Assembly (NCBI GenBank): GCA_003265975.1
Contig: QFBU01000003.1
Span: forward strand, 9,811 to 73,810
DNA length: 64,000 bases
Source of the DNA: Candidatus Marinamargulisbacteria bacterium SCGC AAA071-K20
Lineage (GTDB): Bacteria; Margulisbacteria; Marinamargulisbacteria; GCA-2716485; AAA071-K20
Direction: 5' to 3'
Within the stretch, counting starts at the first letter, position 1. Every line of letters begins with the position of its first letter. Shown one piece after another: positions 1 through 8,553 of this stretch. Position numbers and translations under genes: made by a program. Below the pieces are notes generated by a model. It worked only from the letters and a program-made list of their open reading frames with translations. It did no database searches and had not been told where the DNA came from.

Positions 1-965
1 CAGATGCGTCTGTTTTAGAAAAGTTAAAAGACAAACACCCCATTGTTGTCGTGCTTTCTGAGTATAGAATGTTAGAAAAACTTTTAAATACTTATATCAA
101 TGCCTTACCTCATTTGGTGTCGCCTAAAACTAATCGTACTCATACGTCCTTTAATCAAACTGTAGCGTTAACTGGTAGGTTGTCGTCTACCAATCCAAAT
201 TTACAAAATATACCTATACGAACCGAAGAAGGTCAAAATATTCGAAAGGCTTTTATACCTGCAAACGAGGGCGATTTTATTTTGTCGGCTGACTACTCTC
301 AAATTGAACTTAGGTTAATTGCTCATTTGTCTAAAGATGAGAATATGATTAAAGCCTTTAATGAGGGGCAAGATATTCATGCCTCTACGGCATCAATAAT
401 TAATAATATTCCACTTGAATTGGTTACTAAAGAAGACCGATATAAAGCTAAAGCTGTTAACTTTGGCATTATTTACGGGATCTCTGCTTTTGGCTTATCT
501 GAAAATTTGTCGATTCCTAGAAAAGACGCTCAAGAAATTATAGACAATTACTTTGAAAAATTTCCAACCATTAAAACCTTTATGGAAGACACTATCCAAT
601 TTGCACACGAGCATCGATTTGTACGTACTGAATTTGGTCGTTTAAGGCCCATTACTGATATTGACAGTAGATTGTTTCAAAGACGACAATTTGCTGAAAG
701 AATAGCCGTAAATACTCGAGTACAAGGTACTGCTGCCGATATTATTAAGCTAGCTATGATTGTTATTCAGAAAGAGATGGAAGCCAATCAACTAAAGTCT
801 AAAATGTTGATACAAGTACATGATGAGCTAGTGTTTAATGTGGTAGCTGAAGAAAAAGACGTTATGGCTAGTTTGGTTAAGGGGTGTATGGAAGGAATTG
901 TAAACTATTCTATTCCGCTTTCTATAGAGATGGAGTTTGCGGCTAATTGGAAAGAAGCTCATTAA
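1..965 (+). CDS. polA: DNA polymerase I, C-terminal polymerase domain (5' partial)
   Basis: This is the polymerase (palm/fingers/thumb) part of family A DNA polymerase I, which fills gaps and replaces RNA primers. The frame is open to the left edge: the residues before the first possible internal start (DASVLEKLKDKHP) match the conserved PolI thumb, so the true start lies outside the window. Visible motifs are the TGRLSS and NLQNIPIR segment, motif A with DYSQIELR (metal-binding Asp), the O-helix RYKAKAVNFGIIYG and motif C QVHDELVF. The 3'-5' and 5'-3' exonuclease regions are not in view. The stop is followed by a decayed gene, so polA probably ends its transcription unit. The identification is secure. 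Confidence 0.96.
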   Translation, partial: DASVLEKLKDKHPIVVVLSEYRMLEKLLNTYINALPHLVSPKTNRTHTSFNQTVALTGRLSSTNPNLQNIPIRTEEGQNIRKAFIPANEGDFILSADYSQIELRLIAHLSKDENMIKAFNEGQDIHASTASIINNIPLELVTKEDRYKAKAVNFGIIYGISAFGLSENLSIPRKDAQEIIDNYFEKFPTIKTFMEDTIQFAHEHRFVRTEFGRLRPITDIDSRLFQRRQFAERIAVNTRVQGTAADIIKLAMIVIQKEMEANQLKSKMLIQVHDELVFNVVAEEKDVMASLVKGCMEGIVNYSIPLSIEMEFAANWKEAH

Positions 966-1099
966 CGAGGCCTCTTAGCATTAGTAATTTTTGAGATTTC
1001 TTTGCCACTATGCCCCACTATTTTAAACTATTTTCGATAACTTAATAAAATAAACTCAGATAGTCTTAAGGGTAAGGTTCTTTGAATTGGAGAATTAGA

Positions 1100-1922
1100 A
1101 TGTAATGTGCACCTACAGCTTCACCTGTTAATGTTTTTGGAGTTAAGCGATTAGATATTACACCTGGAATAACTCTTGTTAGAAACTTATTTGATAGTAT
1201 ATCAAGTAGTGTTAGAACCAAGATCAAAACCCCTCTTACAACTGAGGATTTCTCTCAGATTAATCAAATTTTTAATGAACTCTTAGAAAAAGATACAAGT
1301 ATTGTGCCTGATCGAGCGGCTTTCTTGAAACGACTTTTAGATGTCAGCTTGTTTTCTACAGATGGGTTTAAAACAAATATTAGATTTACGTACGATATTA
1401 TCTCCTATGCTTGGGTTAGCAAAGACAATGGATGACTCTGATTTGGGTAAATTATTACTCATGGTGTTGTCTACGGATATGTCTAGAGAAACGGCTTCTA
1501 TGGGTGTAGCTGAGTTTAATAGCATTAATAATTATATTATTAATAATGCATCAGAGTCTGTTACTGGCTGTTTACAGCAATGTTTATTAGGTCAATCAGG
1601 CGCTAATCAGCGTTCTGTTTTGACTGTGACTAGTGCAAGAGTTTGTAAGTGTAAATAACTCTAAAAGATTTGAATCTATTTTTACAGATGGAGATGAATT
1701 GGTAGCAGACTGAGGTGTTGTTCAAGCGTTGAAAGAGCAAGGTGAGGGTCCTTCTTCTCAATTGGCTACTTGTCTCTATATGATCACGAACTGACATCAA
1801 ATTTAAGGAGTAGTATTGGACACGCCAATACGAATGGCAAATTTGAAGACTATGAAGTTAGTGAGTTTGGTTCTTCTAGTTACGTACATGATTCCGGTGC
1901 AGGTGGCGCCGAAGGAATGTAG
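1100..1922 (+). pseudogene. Decayed gene of unknown function, several frame breaks
   Basis: A stretch with protein-like composition is broken into successive frames. A purine-rich GGAG (about 1089-1092) precedes an ATG at 1100 that is followed directly by TAA. The same frame then reads coherently (for example PGITLVRNLFDSISSS and KRLLDVSLFSTDGF) to a TGA near 1435. An overlapping frame continues from about 1341 to 1658 (DDSDLGKLLLMVLSTDMSRE). Further short coherent pieces follow (NNSKRFESIFTDGDELVAD, then a last piece ending in GAGGAEGM and TAG at 1920-1922). At least three shifts are needed to join them. I do not recognise the family. Intact flanking genes make a general sequencing problem less likely than true decay, but this is not proven. 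Confidence 0.6.
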
Positions 1923-1930
1923 CTTTTGGC

Positions 1931-3514
1931 TTAAAGAGTTTCAGAAGAAAAATGAAATGTTATAGCTGCTTGTTCGCGTATTTCTCGTTCAAGGCTCCAT
2001 TTTGTTTCAGCAAGATAGACATTTCTTTGTTCACTGTCTGTAACAATTTGACTGTAACGAGACCTGGCAAAGTCTTTTATAACAGTAGGGTCTTCAGCCG
2101 TAATCCAAGTAGCTTTTGTATAGTTTAACGGATCAAAACGACACTTCGCATTGTATTCGTTTTCTAACCGGTATTGAATTACTTCGTATTGCAATGCACC
2201 CACGCATCCAATAATTCGCTTACTGTCTTGGTTTATAAATAACTGAGCGACACCTTCTTCACATAGTTGCTGAATGCCTTTGTCTAACTGTTTAGTTTTT
2301 AAAGGGTCCAAATTAACAACTGTCTTAAATATCTCAGGAGAGAAACTAGGCACTCCTTTAAACTGTATTTTTTCACCTTCTGTAAGAGTATCTCCAATTT
2401 TCATGTTACCTGTATCGTGTAGGCCAATAATGTCTCCTGGGTAGGCAAAGTCTACAATATTTTTTTCTTGAGCCATAAAGGCAGTTGGCGCAGCAAACTT
2501 TAATTGTTTTCCAGTTCTTACATTTAAAAATCGTTTGGTACGGTCGAAGGTTCCTGAACAAATTCTTAAAAATGCAATACGGTCTCGGTGCCTTGGGTCC
2601 ATATTGGCGTGTATTTTAAAAACGAATCCGGTGAACTTTTTATGAGTGGCGTCTATTGTTGTTTCAGTAGTCACTTTTGCTAGTGGAGAAGGGGCGTTTT
2701 CTATAAAGCAGTCTAATAATTCTCTCACCCCAAAATTATTTAAAGCACTTCCAAAAAATACTGGGGTTACTTTACCATCTAAATACGCGTTAATGTTTAA
2801 ATTTCCATAGATGCCAGTAATTAGCTCGATGTCTTCTCTTAATTTATCAGCAAAATATTCGCCTACTTCTTCATCTAGTTTAGGGTCATTTAAATCTGTA
2901 ATTTCTACAATGTTTTTAGTCTCTTGTTTTTGATGCGGTTTGAATAGAATTAATTTTTTTTCGTATAAACTATAAACCCCTTTAAATTCTTTACCCATAC
3001 CAATAGGCCAACTTAAAGGGAGTACCTTGATGTTTAATTTACTTTCTATTTCGTCTAAAAGCTCAATGGGCTCTTGTCCTTCACGGTCAACTTTATTAAT
3101 AAAGGTCATAATTGGGGTGTTTCTCATCCGACATACTTTCATAAGCTTGTCAGTTTGTTCCTCTACGCCTTTTACAGAGTCAATTACCATAACGGCACTG
3201 TCTACGGCCGTAAGAGTTCTATATGTATCTTCTGAAAAGTCTTTATGACCTGGTGTGTCTAATAAATTGATTTTGATGTCTTTATAAACAAAACCCATAA
3301 CAGAGGTGGCCACAGAAATTCCACGTTGTTTTTCAATTTCCATAAAGTCAGAGGTTGCATGACGAGACGCTTTTTTTGCTTTAATGGCTCCTGCTACATG
3401 GATAGCTCCACCAAAAAGTAGTAATTTTTCGGTTAATGTTGTTTTACCTGCATCAGGGTGACTGATAATCCCAAAGGTTCGGCGTTTATTGATTTCGGTT
3501 TCTAAAGTTGCCAT
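1931..3514 (-). CDS. prfC: Peptide chain release factor 3
   Basis: RF3 is a translational GTPase that recycles RF1/RF2 from the ribosome after termination. The 527-residue length is normal for the family. The N-terminal GTPase domain shows the P-loop HPDAGKTT (residues 19-26), DTPGH (86-90) and NKVD (140-143). EF-Tu-like domain II and the RF3 C-terminal domain follow. The start ATG at 3514 lies 7 nt downstream of an extended -10 box (TGC-TACAAT), so the mRNA is probably leaderless. The gene stands alone, with its 3' end 9 bp from the decayed gene on the other strand. Confidence 0.96.
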   Translation of the reverse strand: MATLETEINKRRTFGIISHPDAGKTTLTEKLLLFGGAIHVAGAIKAKKASRHATSDFMEIEKQRGISVATSVMGFVYKDIKINLLDTPGHKDFSEDTYRTLTAVDSAVMVIDSVKGVEEQTDKLMKVCRMRNTPIMTFINKVDREGQEPIELLDEIESKLNIKVLPLSWPIGMGKEFKGVYSLYEKKLILFKPHQKQETKNIVEITDLNDPKLDEEVGEYFADKLREDIELITGIYGNLNINAYLDGKVTPVFFGSALNNFGVRELLDCFIENAPSPLAKVTTETTIDATHKKFTGFVFKIHANMDPRHRDRIAFLRICSGTFDRTKRFLNVRTGKQLKFAAPTAFMAQEKNIVDFAYPGDIIGLHDTGNMKIGDTLTEGEKIQFKGVPSFSPEIFKTVVNLDPLKTKQLDKGIQQLCEEGVAQLFINQDSKRIIGCVGALQYEVIQYRLENEYNAKCRFDPLNYTKATWITAEDPTVIKDFARSRYSQIVTDSEQRNVYLAETKWSLEREIREQAAITFHFSSETL

Positions 3515-3521
3515 GGAAGAA

Positions 3522-3530
3522 ATTGTAGCA
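3522..3530 (-). promoter_or_regulatory. Extended -10 promoter of prfC (leaderless start)
   Basis: Read leftward, TGC-TACAAT is followed by 7 nt and then the prfC ATG. Transcription would start at or within a nucleotide of the start codon. No clear -35 is visible, which is usual for extended -10 promoters. This is an inference from sequence only. Confidence 0.5.
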
Positions 3531-3575
3531 AGAATATGAGCAGCCTGGCTACTCTGTTTTCTAAGTATTCAGATA

Positions 3576-4004
3576 TTAGTGATTGTTGAGAAATGCTAAA
3601 GAGTTGTCTGTTAATGTTTTTGAACGAAAAGCTGCCGATTTGTTTTTTTGAACTTCGTCAGCAATATCGCTAAATGAAGGTCCTTTTTTATCAGGAGCGT
3701 TTATTTGTTGTCGTCTAGTTGCTCTTTTTCTTGAAAGTCGTCTTTCAACCTCAATATTATTGTTACGTCCTATTTGATCATATACAGGCAAATCAAGGTT
3801 ATTTGCCATATTAATACTTGTTTCTTTCATTGCTTGAGTAAGTGCAAACCCACTGAATGAACGAATGTATATGTTTTCATTTTGTAGCATTGAAATTGCT
3901 TTTACTCTATGAGTGTCTCTAACTGTAGTTGACGCTTTAACAGCCAATAGTGAAGTAGAGAGGCAATTTATACTTATTAGTAGTAATATTATTAGTTTTT
4001 TCAT
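3576..4004 (-). CDS. Small secreted protein, paralogue of the next gene upstream
   Basis: This 142-residue protein of unknown family begins with a clear signal peptide (MKKLIILLLISINCLSTSLLA, cleavage likely after LLA, so export is expected). It is a paralogue of the 144-residue protein encoded just upstream (4121-4555). Both share an R-x-H-R-like segment, then an alanine/methionine region ending in NLDLPVYD here and RLNIPIYD there, and a C-terminal PSFSDIADEVQKN here and PSFADVANSLKKN there. The mature protein is rich in polar and basic residues, with no cysteines and no membrane segment. The function is unknown; tandem duplication is the main supported inference. Confidence 0.75.
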   Translation of the reverse strand: MKKLIILLLISINCLSTSLLAVKASTTVRDTHRVKAISMLQNENIYIRSFSGFALTQAMKETSINMANNLDLPVYDQIGRNNNIEVERRLSRKRATRRQQINAPDKKGPSFSDIADEVQKNKSAAFRSKTLTDNSLAFLNNH

Positions 4005-4018
4005 CTTACGCTAAGTAG

Positions 4019-4035
4019 TGTAATAATGATGCCAA
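4019..4035 (-). promoter_or_regulatory. Conserved upstream motif of the small secreted protein gene (copy 1)
   Basis: Read leftward this is TTGGCATCATTATTACA, just upstream of the 142-residue gene. The paralogous gene has TTGGCACATTTATTACA in the corresponding place (4567-4583), with 14 of 17 positions identical. It is either a shared promoter/operator or residual identity from the duplication. It resembles a -24/-12 sigma-54 element (TGGCA, N6, TTAC), but the -12 GC is not intact. Confidence 0.4.
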
Positions 4036-4120
4036 TTATAAATCTTGAGGTTTGTGGCTAGGTTTTAAATAAAAACTAACAATATTGTTCTTAAACCTTA
4101 GGTATTTACAGAATTGTCAG

Positions 4121-4555
4121 TTATTCTTTGAGTTCTAGGATTACAATAGTTGAAGGTTCATTTTTAGTGAGAAGGTTCTTTTTCAAAGAATTAGCAACAT
4201 CAGCAAAACTAGGCCTGTTACTTGATTGTGAAGCAGAGATGTGTGTTTTTGATTGTTTTGACGAAATAGATTGATTAGTTTTAATGCTAGCAGCTACAGG
4301 ATGGTTTTGAGCAAGGTATTCTGGGCTATTGTCATAAATAGGAATATTTAATCTTTTTGCCATTATGGCGCTTGTGCTGTAAATAGCCTGGTCTATATCA
4401 ATATTACTAATTGAGGTACCTGATCTATAACTGTGTCTTTGAATAGCGCCTACTTCTACTCGTGCTAAAGATCTGGATACTGCTTTTTTAGCAAAAAGTG
4501 GGGAAGTAGAAATGAACATGCAAATTATTAGACTAATGGTGGTGCGTAAGTACAT
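4121..4555 (-). CDS. Small secreted protein, paralogue of the neighbouring gene
   Basis: This 144-residue protein has an N-terminal signal peptide (MYLRTTISLIICMFISTSPLFA). It is homologous to the 142-residue protein at 3576-4004 by the order and spacing of shared segments (RHSYR, an A/I/M-rich region ending RLNIPIYD, and the C-terminal PSFADVANSLKKN). The 116-bp gap and same orientation suggest tandem duplication. Each gene carries its own copy of the upstream motif, so they may be transcribed separately. There is no recognised domain. The start ATG at 4555 has no good Shine-Dalgarno; a possible -10 (CATACT) lies 7 nt upstream, so it may be leaderless. Confidence 0.75.
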   Translation of the reverse strand: MYLRTTISLIICMFISTSPLFAKKAVSRSLARVEVGAIQRHSYRSGTSISNIDIDQAIYSTSAIMAKRLNIPIYDNSPEYLAQNHPVAASIKTNQSISSKQSKTHISASQSSNRPSFADVANSLKKNLLTKNEPSTIVILELKE

Positions 4556-4566
4556 AGAGCTTAGTA

Positions 4567-4583
4567 TGTAATAAATGTGCCAA
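4567..4583 (-). promoter_or_regulatory. Conserved upstream motif of the small secreted protein gene (copy 2)
   Basis: Read leftward this is TTGGCACATTTATTACA, matching the motif at 4019-4035 in 14 of 17 positions, with flanking AATT shared as well. It is the candidate control site of the 144-residue secreted protein gene. Confidence 0.4.
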
Positions 4584-4727
4584 TTGCTTTGGGGTTTTAT
4601 TGTGCCTGGCTCTCTTTTTCTGTGTACAAATTTGTAAATAAAGTGTTTTAAAATAATGATTTATTGACATTAATGTTGGAACTCTTTGATAGGTTTTTGG
4701 AAGAATGACAAGATACGTAATTCTAAG

Positions 4728-4733
4728 TATAAT
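4728..4733 (+). promoter_or_regulatory. -10 box of the cysE-trpC-trpF unit
   Basis: TATAAT lies 9 nt before the cysE ATG, leaving a leader of only a few nucleotides and no Shine-Dalgarno. It is one of a series of very short spacings in this window. Confidence 0.45.
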
Positions 4734-4742
4734 TAATTTGTT

Positions 4743-5636
4743 ATGAATAATAAGTACATTTTAGATTCAATATTAAATTCTTATGATACCCATGGTGTTA
4801 TTAATCGGTTTGATAGATATCACTTTCCAACTAAACATTCTATTGAGCACGTATTACATTTATTAAAGGAAATGCTGTTTCCGGGCTTTTTTGGTTCGTA
4901 TGAGTTGGATAATAATAAGTTGGAAGATATTACAAAAAAACGTCTCGACTTGCTTGAGGTTCACTTAACTACTGAAATTGGAAAAACCTTGATGTGGAAA
5001 AATCATGTTGGGAAGGTTGAAAGTCAAATTTCTCTTATCCAAAAAGAAGCTAATAGCATTACTCTTTCATTCCTTGAATCGTTTCCTGTTTTACGACTTA
5101 CGTTAAAGTCTGATGCACAAGCTGTATTTGAGGGAGATCCTGCTGCAAAAAGTATTAATGAAGTTATTCTTTCTTACCCCGGTTTTGAGGCTATTATGGT
5201 CTATAGAATTGCCCATTATTTTTATTTGAAAGACATCCCACTAATTCCTAGGCAAATGTCAGAACTGGTACATAGTTCAACCGGAATTGACATTCATCCG
5301 GGTGCTACCATCGGAGAGCAATTTTGTATTGATCATGGCACGGGAATCGTTATTGGTGAAACTGCTGTTATAGGCAATGATGTCAAACTCTATCAGGGGG
5401 TTACTTTAGGGGCGTTTAGTGTCGACAAAAATGCAGCGTCCTCAAAAAGACACCCTACTATAGAAGATGGTGTTACTATTTATGCAAGAAGTACCATATT
5501 GGGTGGAAATACAGTTATTGGTAAGAATTCGATAGTTGGGGGTAACGTGTGGCTAACGGAGTCACTACCTCCAAATACAAAAATATATGTGTCAGCAGAT
5601 TTTAAAGCTTCGTTTAAGCAGTCCACAAAAAAATAA
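4743..5636 (+). CDS. cysE: Serine O-acetyltransferase
   Basis: This enzyme transfers acetyl from acetyl-CoA to L-serine, the first step of cysteine synthesis. The C-terminal half is a left-handed beta-helix of hexapeptide repeats with the family signature DIHPGATIG, FCIDHGTGIVIGETAVIG and LYQGVTLGA, then RHPTIEDGVTIYA and ILGGNTVIG. The catalytic His is within IDHGTG. The protein has 297 residues with a long N-terminal helical part, as in the longer SAT/EpsC-like forms. It begins a rightward unit with trpC 8 nt downstream. The start at 4743 is supported by the TATAAT 9 nt upstream, implying a nearly leaderless mRNA. Confusion with other hexapeptide acyltransferases is possible but unlikely. 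Confidence 0.9.
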   Translation: MNNKYILDSILNSYDTHGVINRFDRYHFPTKHSIEHVLHLLKEMLFPGFFGSYELDNNKLEDITKKRLDLLEVHLTTEIGKTLMWKNHVGKVESQISLIQKEANSITLSFLESFPVLRLTLKSDAQAVFEGDPAAKSINEVILSYPGFEAIMVYRIAHYFYLKDIPLIPRQMSELVHSSTGIDIHPGATIGEQFCIDHGTGIVIGETAVIGNDVKLYQGVTLGAFSVDKNAASSKRHPTIEDGVTIYARSTILGGNTVIGKNSIVGGNVWLTESLPPNTKIYVSADFKASFKQSTKK

Positions 5637-5644
5637 GTATTAAT

Positions 5645-6442
5645 ATGCTTAATCCTCAAGATTATTTACGTAAAATATTAGATAAAAAAGAAAAAGAAAT
5701 TGTAGCTCTTAAATCACAAGGTATTTCTGCTTTTGTAGATAAAGTAGAAGATGTGAGTTACTCATTTAAGTCTTTTTATGATTCTTTGAGAGGATCTTCT
5801 CTCTCTCTTATTGGGGAACTTAAAAAAGCATCCCCATCAAAAGGTTTAATAAATCCTGATTTTGACATAATAAAGTTATCTCAGAGGTATGAAGAAAAAG
5901 GGGCCTCAGCGTTTTCGATTTTAACAGAAATTAATTATTTTCTAGGAGATCCAGGCTTTATTTCTACAGTCAAGAAAAATAGAAATCTTCCCATCTTGAG
6001 AAAAGATTTTATTATTGATTCTATTCAGGTTTACGAATCTAAAATATTGGGTGCAGATGCTATTTTGTTGATTTTAGACATATTAAGCCTTGAAAAGGCT
6101 CAGGAGCTCTTGAATTTAGCCAAAGACCTTAACTTAGAGGTGCTTATGGAAATACACAGTGAAGAGGCTCTTAGTAAGCTGAGCGGTCTTGATGGCCTTA
6201 GAATTGTGGGTGTTAATAATAGAGATCTAAATACTTTTAAGGTAGATTTGAATTTAGGGCTTACTCGTTTAGATCAACTTCAAAAAAGTTTACCTAGCGA
6301 TGTTTTATTTGTAGCGGAGAGTGGGTATACCACAGCAGCCGAACTTGATCAGCTTGAAAAGGCAGGGTTTTCGGCGGTACTTATTGGTGAAGGGTTGGTA
6401 ACTCACCCTGGTATGATATCGTTTTTTACGAAACGATTGTGA
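5645..6442 (+). CDS. trpC: Indole-3-glycerol phosphate synthase
   Basis: This enzyme forms indole-3-glycerol phosphate from carboxyphenylaminodeoxyribulose phosphate in tryptophan synthesis. The 265-residue (beta/alpha)8 barrel shows the family motifs GELKKASPSKG (catalytic Lys), ILTEINYFLG, ILRKDFIID (catalytic Lys), VNNRDLNTF and VAESGYTT near the phosphate site. The gene lies 8 nt after cysE and 33 nt before trpF. The other trp genes are not adjacent. Identification is secure. Confidence 0.95.
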   Translation: MLNPQDYLRKILDKKEKEIVALKSQGISAFVDKVEDVSYSFKSFYDSLRGSSLSLIGELKKASPSKGLINPDFDIIKLSQRYEEKGASAFSILTEINYFLGDPGFISTVKKNRNLPILRKDFIIDSIQVYESKILGADAILLILDILSLEKAQELLNLAKDLNLEVLMEIHSEEALSKLSGLDGLRIVGVNNRDLNTFKVDLNLGLTRLDQLQKSLPSDVLFVAESGYTTAAELDQLEKAGFSAVLIGEGLVTHPGMISFFTKRL

Positions 6443-6475
6443 AATAATATTATTTTTGATAGATTGGCCTAACTC

Positions 6476-7090
6476 ATGAAAACTAAAATATGTGGAATAA
6501 CTAACCGAGAAGATGCAAAAGACGCAATTGCATTGGGCGTGGATGCTCTAGGTTTTATCTTTTATAAAGATAGCCCAAGATTCGTAAGTGCAGATGTTGT
6601 TGAAGAAATAGCTCTGTTTGTACCTCCTTTTGTACAAATGGTTGGCGTGTTCGTAGATCATAGCAAAGAGGAAATCGATGCTTTAGTGGACCAATGTCGG
6701 CTAGATCTAATTCAATTGCATGGCAGTGAAACTCCAAATTTTTGCCTTGACATGAAACGACGTGTTATTAAGGCAGTTAGTATTTCTGAGATTGACGATA
6801 TTGATGGTATTTCTCAGTATCAGGGCATCGTGTCTGGTATGTTGTTAGATACCAAGGTAGACGGAAAGGTGGGTGGTACTGGACAGTCGTTTGACTGGGG
6901 TATCGCTTTAAAAGCAAAAGAATTTGACACTTCTGTAATTTTGTCCGGTGGGATAAATGAGGGGAATATTAAGAAAGCGATTCAACTTGTGAATCCTTAC
7001 GGAATAGATGTTTGTTCGGGTGTTGAACAAGTGCCAGGCAAAAAAGACTATAATAAGATGAAAGCAATAATTGAAGCGGCTAGACTATAG
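6476..7090 (+). CDS. trpF: Phosphoribosylanthranilate isomerase
   Basis: This is the Amadori isomerase preceding TrpC in tryptophan synthesis. The 204-residue barrel has KICGITNREDA at the N-terminus (catalytic Cys), GFIFYKDSPR, VQMVGVFVD, IQLHGSE (catalytic-region His), and ILSGGINEGNI and GIDVCSGVE at the phosphate site. Start ATG at 6476. It is the last gene of the cysE-trpC-trpF unit, and its stop is 4 bp from the stop of a convergent small gene. Confidence 0.95.
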   Translation: MKTKICGITNREDAKDAIALGVDALGFIFYKDSPRFVSADVVEEIALFVPPFVQMVGVFVDHSKEEIDALVDQCRLDLIQLHGSETPNFCLDMKRRVIKAVSISEIDDIDGISQYQGIVSGMLLDTKVDGKVGGTGQSFDWGIALKAKEFDTSVILSGGINEGNIKKAIQLVNPYGIDVCSGVEQVPGKKDYNKMKAIIEAARL

Positions 7091-7094
7091 TAAT

Positions 7095-7373
7095 TTAACC
7101 TGTAGTGGCGGTCTCTAAGAGTCTAAATGTGTGAAAATGAATCAGTATAAACCATATTGCATACAAAATGAAAAGCCCTTCAAACGAAAACATAATCAGT
7201 TTCAACAATAAGTTACCAGAGTTTTTACCACTCATACCGTTAATTTTATCCCACGTAATTTTAATTAGGAAAAGATTTATGCCGAGTATGATTAGGTAGC
7301 TTACAAAATGTGTATGTACATATGGGTATAGCTTGTAAAAGACAATTAAAAAATAGTGTTGTATTAAGTCCAT
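7095..7373 (-). CDS. Small membrane protein of unknown function
   Basis: This 92-residue hydrophobic protein has two predicted membrane segments, around residues 22-39 (FVSYLIILGINLFLI) and 59-80 (FSFEGLFILYAIWFILIHF), joined by a short polar loop. There is no recognised domain. It lies 38 nt downstream of mnmA on the same strand and is probably co-transcribed with it. It could be a real small membrane gene or a fortuitous frame; the coherent two-helix pattern and tight fit between mnmA and trpF favour a real gene. Confidence 0.55.
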   Translation of the reverse strand: MDLIQHYFLIVFYKLYPYVHTHFVSYLIILGINLFLIKITWDKINGMSGKNSGNLLLKLIMFSFEGLFILYAIWFILIHFHTFRLLETATTG

Positions 7374-7411
7374 AAAATAATTTAATCACACTTAAAACCC
7401 AAAAAGCAAAT

Positions 7412-8491
7412 TTAGGATGTTTTTATACTTCCGCCACCTATAACAAAATCGTTTTTATATAGTACCCCTGACTGACCAGGTGTAATGCATTCTTGTGGAC
7501 TTAATGCTTCAAGTTTGACCTCGTTATTATGATGAGAAAGCACTTTTGCTTTAAATGGAACCATTTGATATCTACATTTAATATCGAATGTTTTTCCTTC
7601 TAAGTTTTCATCTTTTCTAACCCAAGCGCAATTTATTAATGTAAATACTGAGCTAACTAAATGTTCTTTTAAACCTACATGAATTGTGTTGTTTTGGGCA
7701 TCAATTTTATAGACATACATAGGGTGGGGGACTTTTAAGAATAATCCTTTTTTTTGGCCTATTGTGTAATGGTGTATACCCTTATGCTCGCCCATTAATT
7801 CACCTTCGTGATTTAAGATCGGGCCATGCTTTAGTTGTTTCTTCTCAACTTGTTGTTCAATAAACTCATGGTATTTCCCTTTTGTTACAAAGCAAATTTC
7901 TTGGCTTTCAGACTTGTCAGCATTTATTAATTTGAATTTATGGGCCATTTCTCTGATTTCTGGTTTTGTGAATCCGCCTAAAGGAAAAAGGGTTTCCTTT
8001 AATTGTTCTTCAGAAAGCATATAAAGAAAGTAAGATTGGTCTTTTCTAAGGTCTTTTGCCTTTTTTAGGTAAAATTTACTTTTATGCGGGTGTTTTGTGA
8101 TTTTGCAGTAATGACCTGTGGCCACAAAGTCTGCCTTTAGGTCTTTGCCTACTTTTTTAAGCTCATCAAATTTAATAGTTCTATTGCATTCAACGCATGG
8201 ATTAGGAGTAAGTCCCATCATATAGTCTTTTACAAAGAGGTCTATTACGTTTTCTTTGAACGCCTCTCTAATATTAATAGTGTAATGTGGAATATTTAGT
8301 TTGTTGGCGACTCGTTTGGCGTCACTGATGGAGTCGATATTGCAACAAGCCGATCTTTTTTCACTCTCTTTAGGCAACAATTGCATAGTGATTCCAATAA
8401 CATCGTACCCTCTTTTTTTTAAGAGAGCTGCTGCTACCGAAGAATCTACTCCACCACTCATACCTAATACAACACGTTTTTTTCGTTTCAT
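7412..8491 (-). CDS. mnmA: tRNA-specific 2-thiouridylase
   Basis: MnmA puts sulfur on C2 of the wobble uridine (U34) in tRNA-Lys, -Glu and -Gln. The 359-residue protein has the PP-loop GMSGGVDSS (residues 10-18), ATGHYCK in the tRNA/ATP region, DQSYFLYML, and the two catalytic cysteines at C102 (NPCVECN) and C200 (SQEICFV). The window also encodes MnmD, which acts on the C5 side chain of the same nucleotide, and CmoB and TilS for other anticodon-loop positions. A possible extended -10 (TGC-TACTCT, 8502-8510) is 10 nt before the ATG, giving a leader of about 3 nt. A small membrane-protein gene follows. Confidence 0.96.
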   Translation of the reverse strand: MKRKKRVVLGMSGGVDSSVAAALLKKRGYDVIGITMQLLPKESEKRSACCNIDSISDAKRVANKLNIPHYTINIREAFKENVIDLFVKDYMMGLTPNPCVECNRTIKFDELKKVGKDLKADFVATGHYCKITKHPHKSKFYLKKAKDLRKDQSYFLYMLSEEQLKETLFPLGGFTKPEIREMAHKFKLINADKSESQEICFVTKGKYHEFIEQQVEKKQLKHGPILNHEGELMGEHKGIHHYTIGQKKGLFLKVPHPMYVYKIDAQNNTIHVGLKEHLVSSVFTLINCAWVRKDENLEGKTFDIKCRYQMVPFKAKVLSHHNNEVKLEALSPQECITPGQSGVLYKNDFVIGGGSIKTS

Positions 8492-8553
8492 AACAGGAAC
8501 AAGAGTAGCATATATCCTTGAGTGTTGTTAATGTGCAAGTTTAGGCTATTTGG

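Noticed and set aside
4019..4583. Sigma-54 promoters for the small secreted proteins
   Set aside because: The -24-like TGGCA is present, but the -12 element reads TTAC, not TTGC, so the assignment is not supported.
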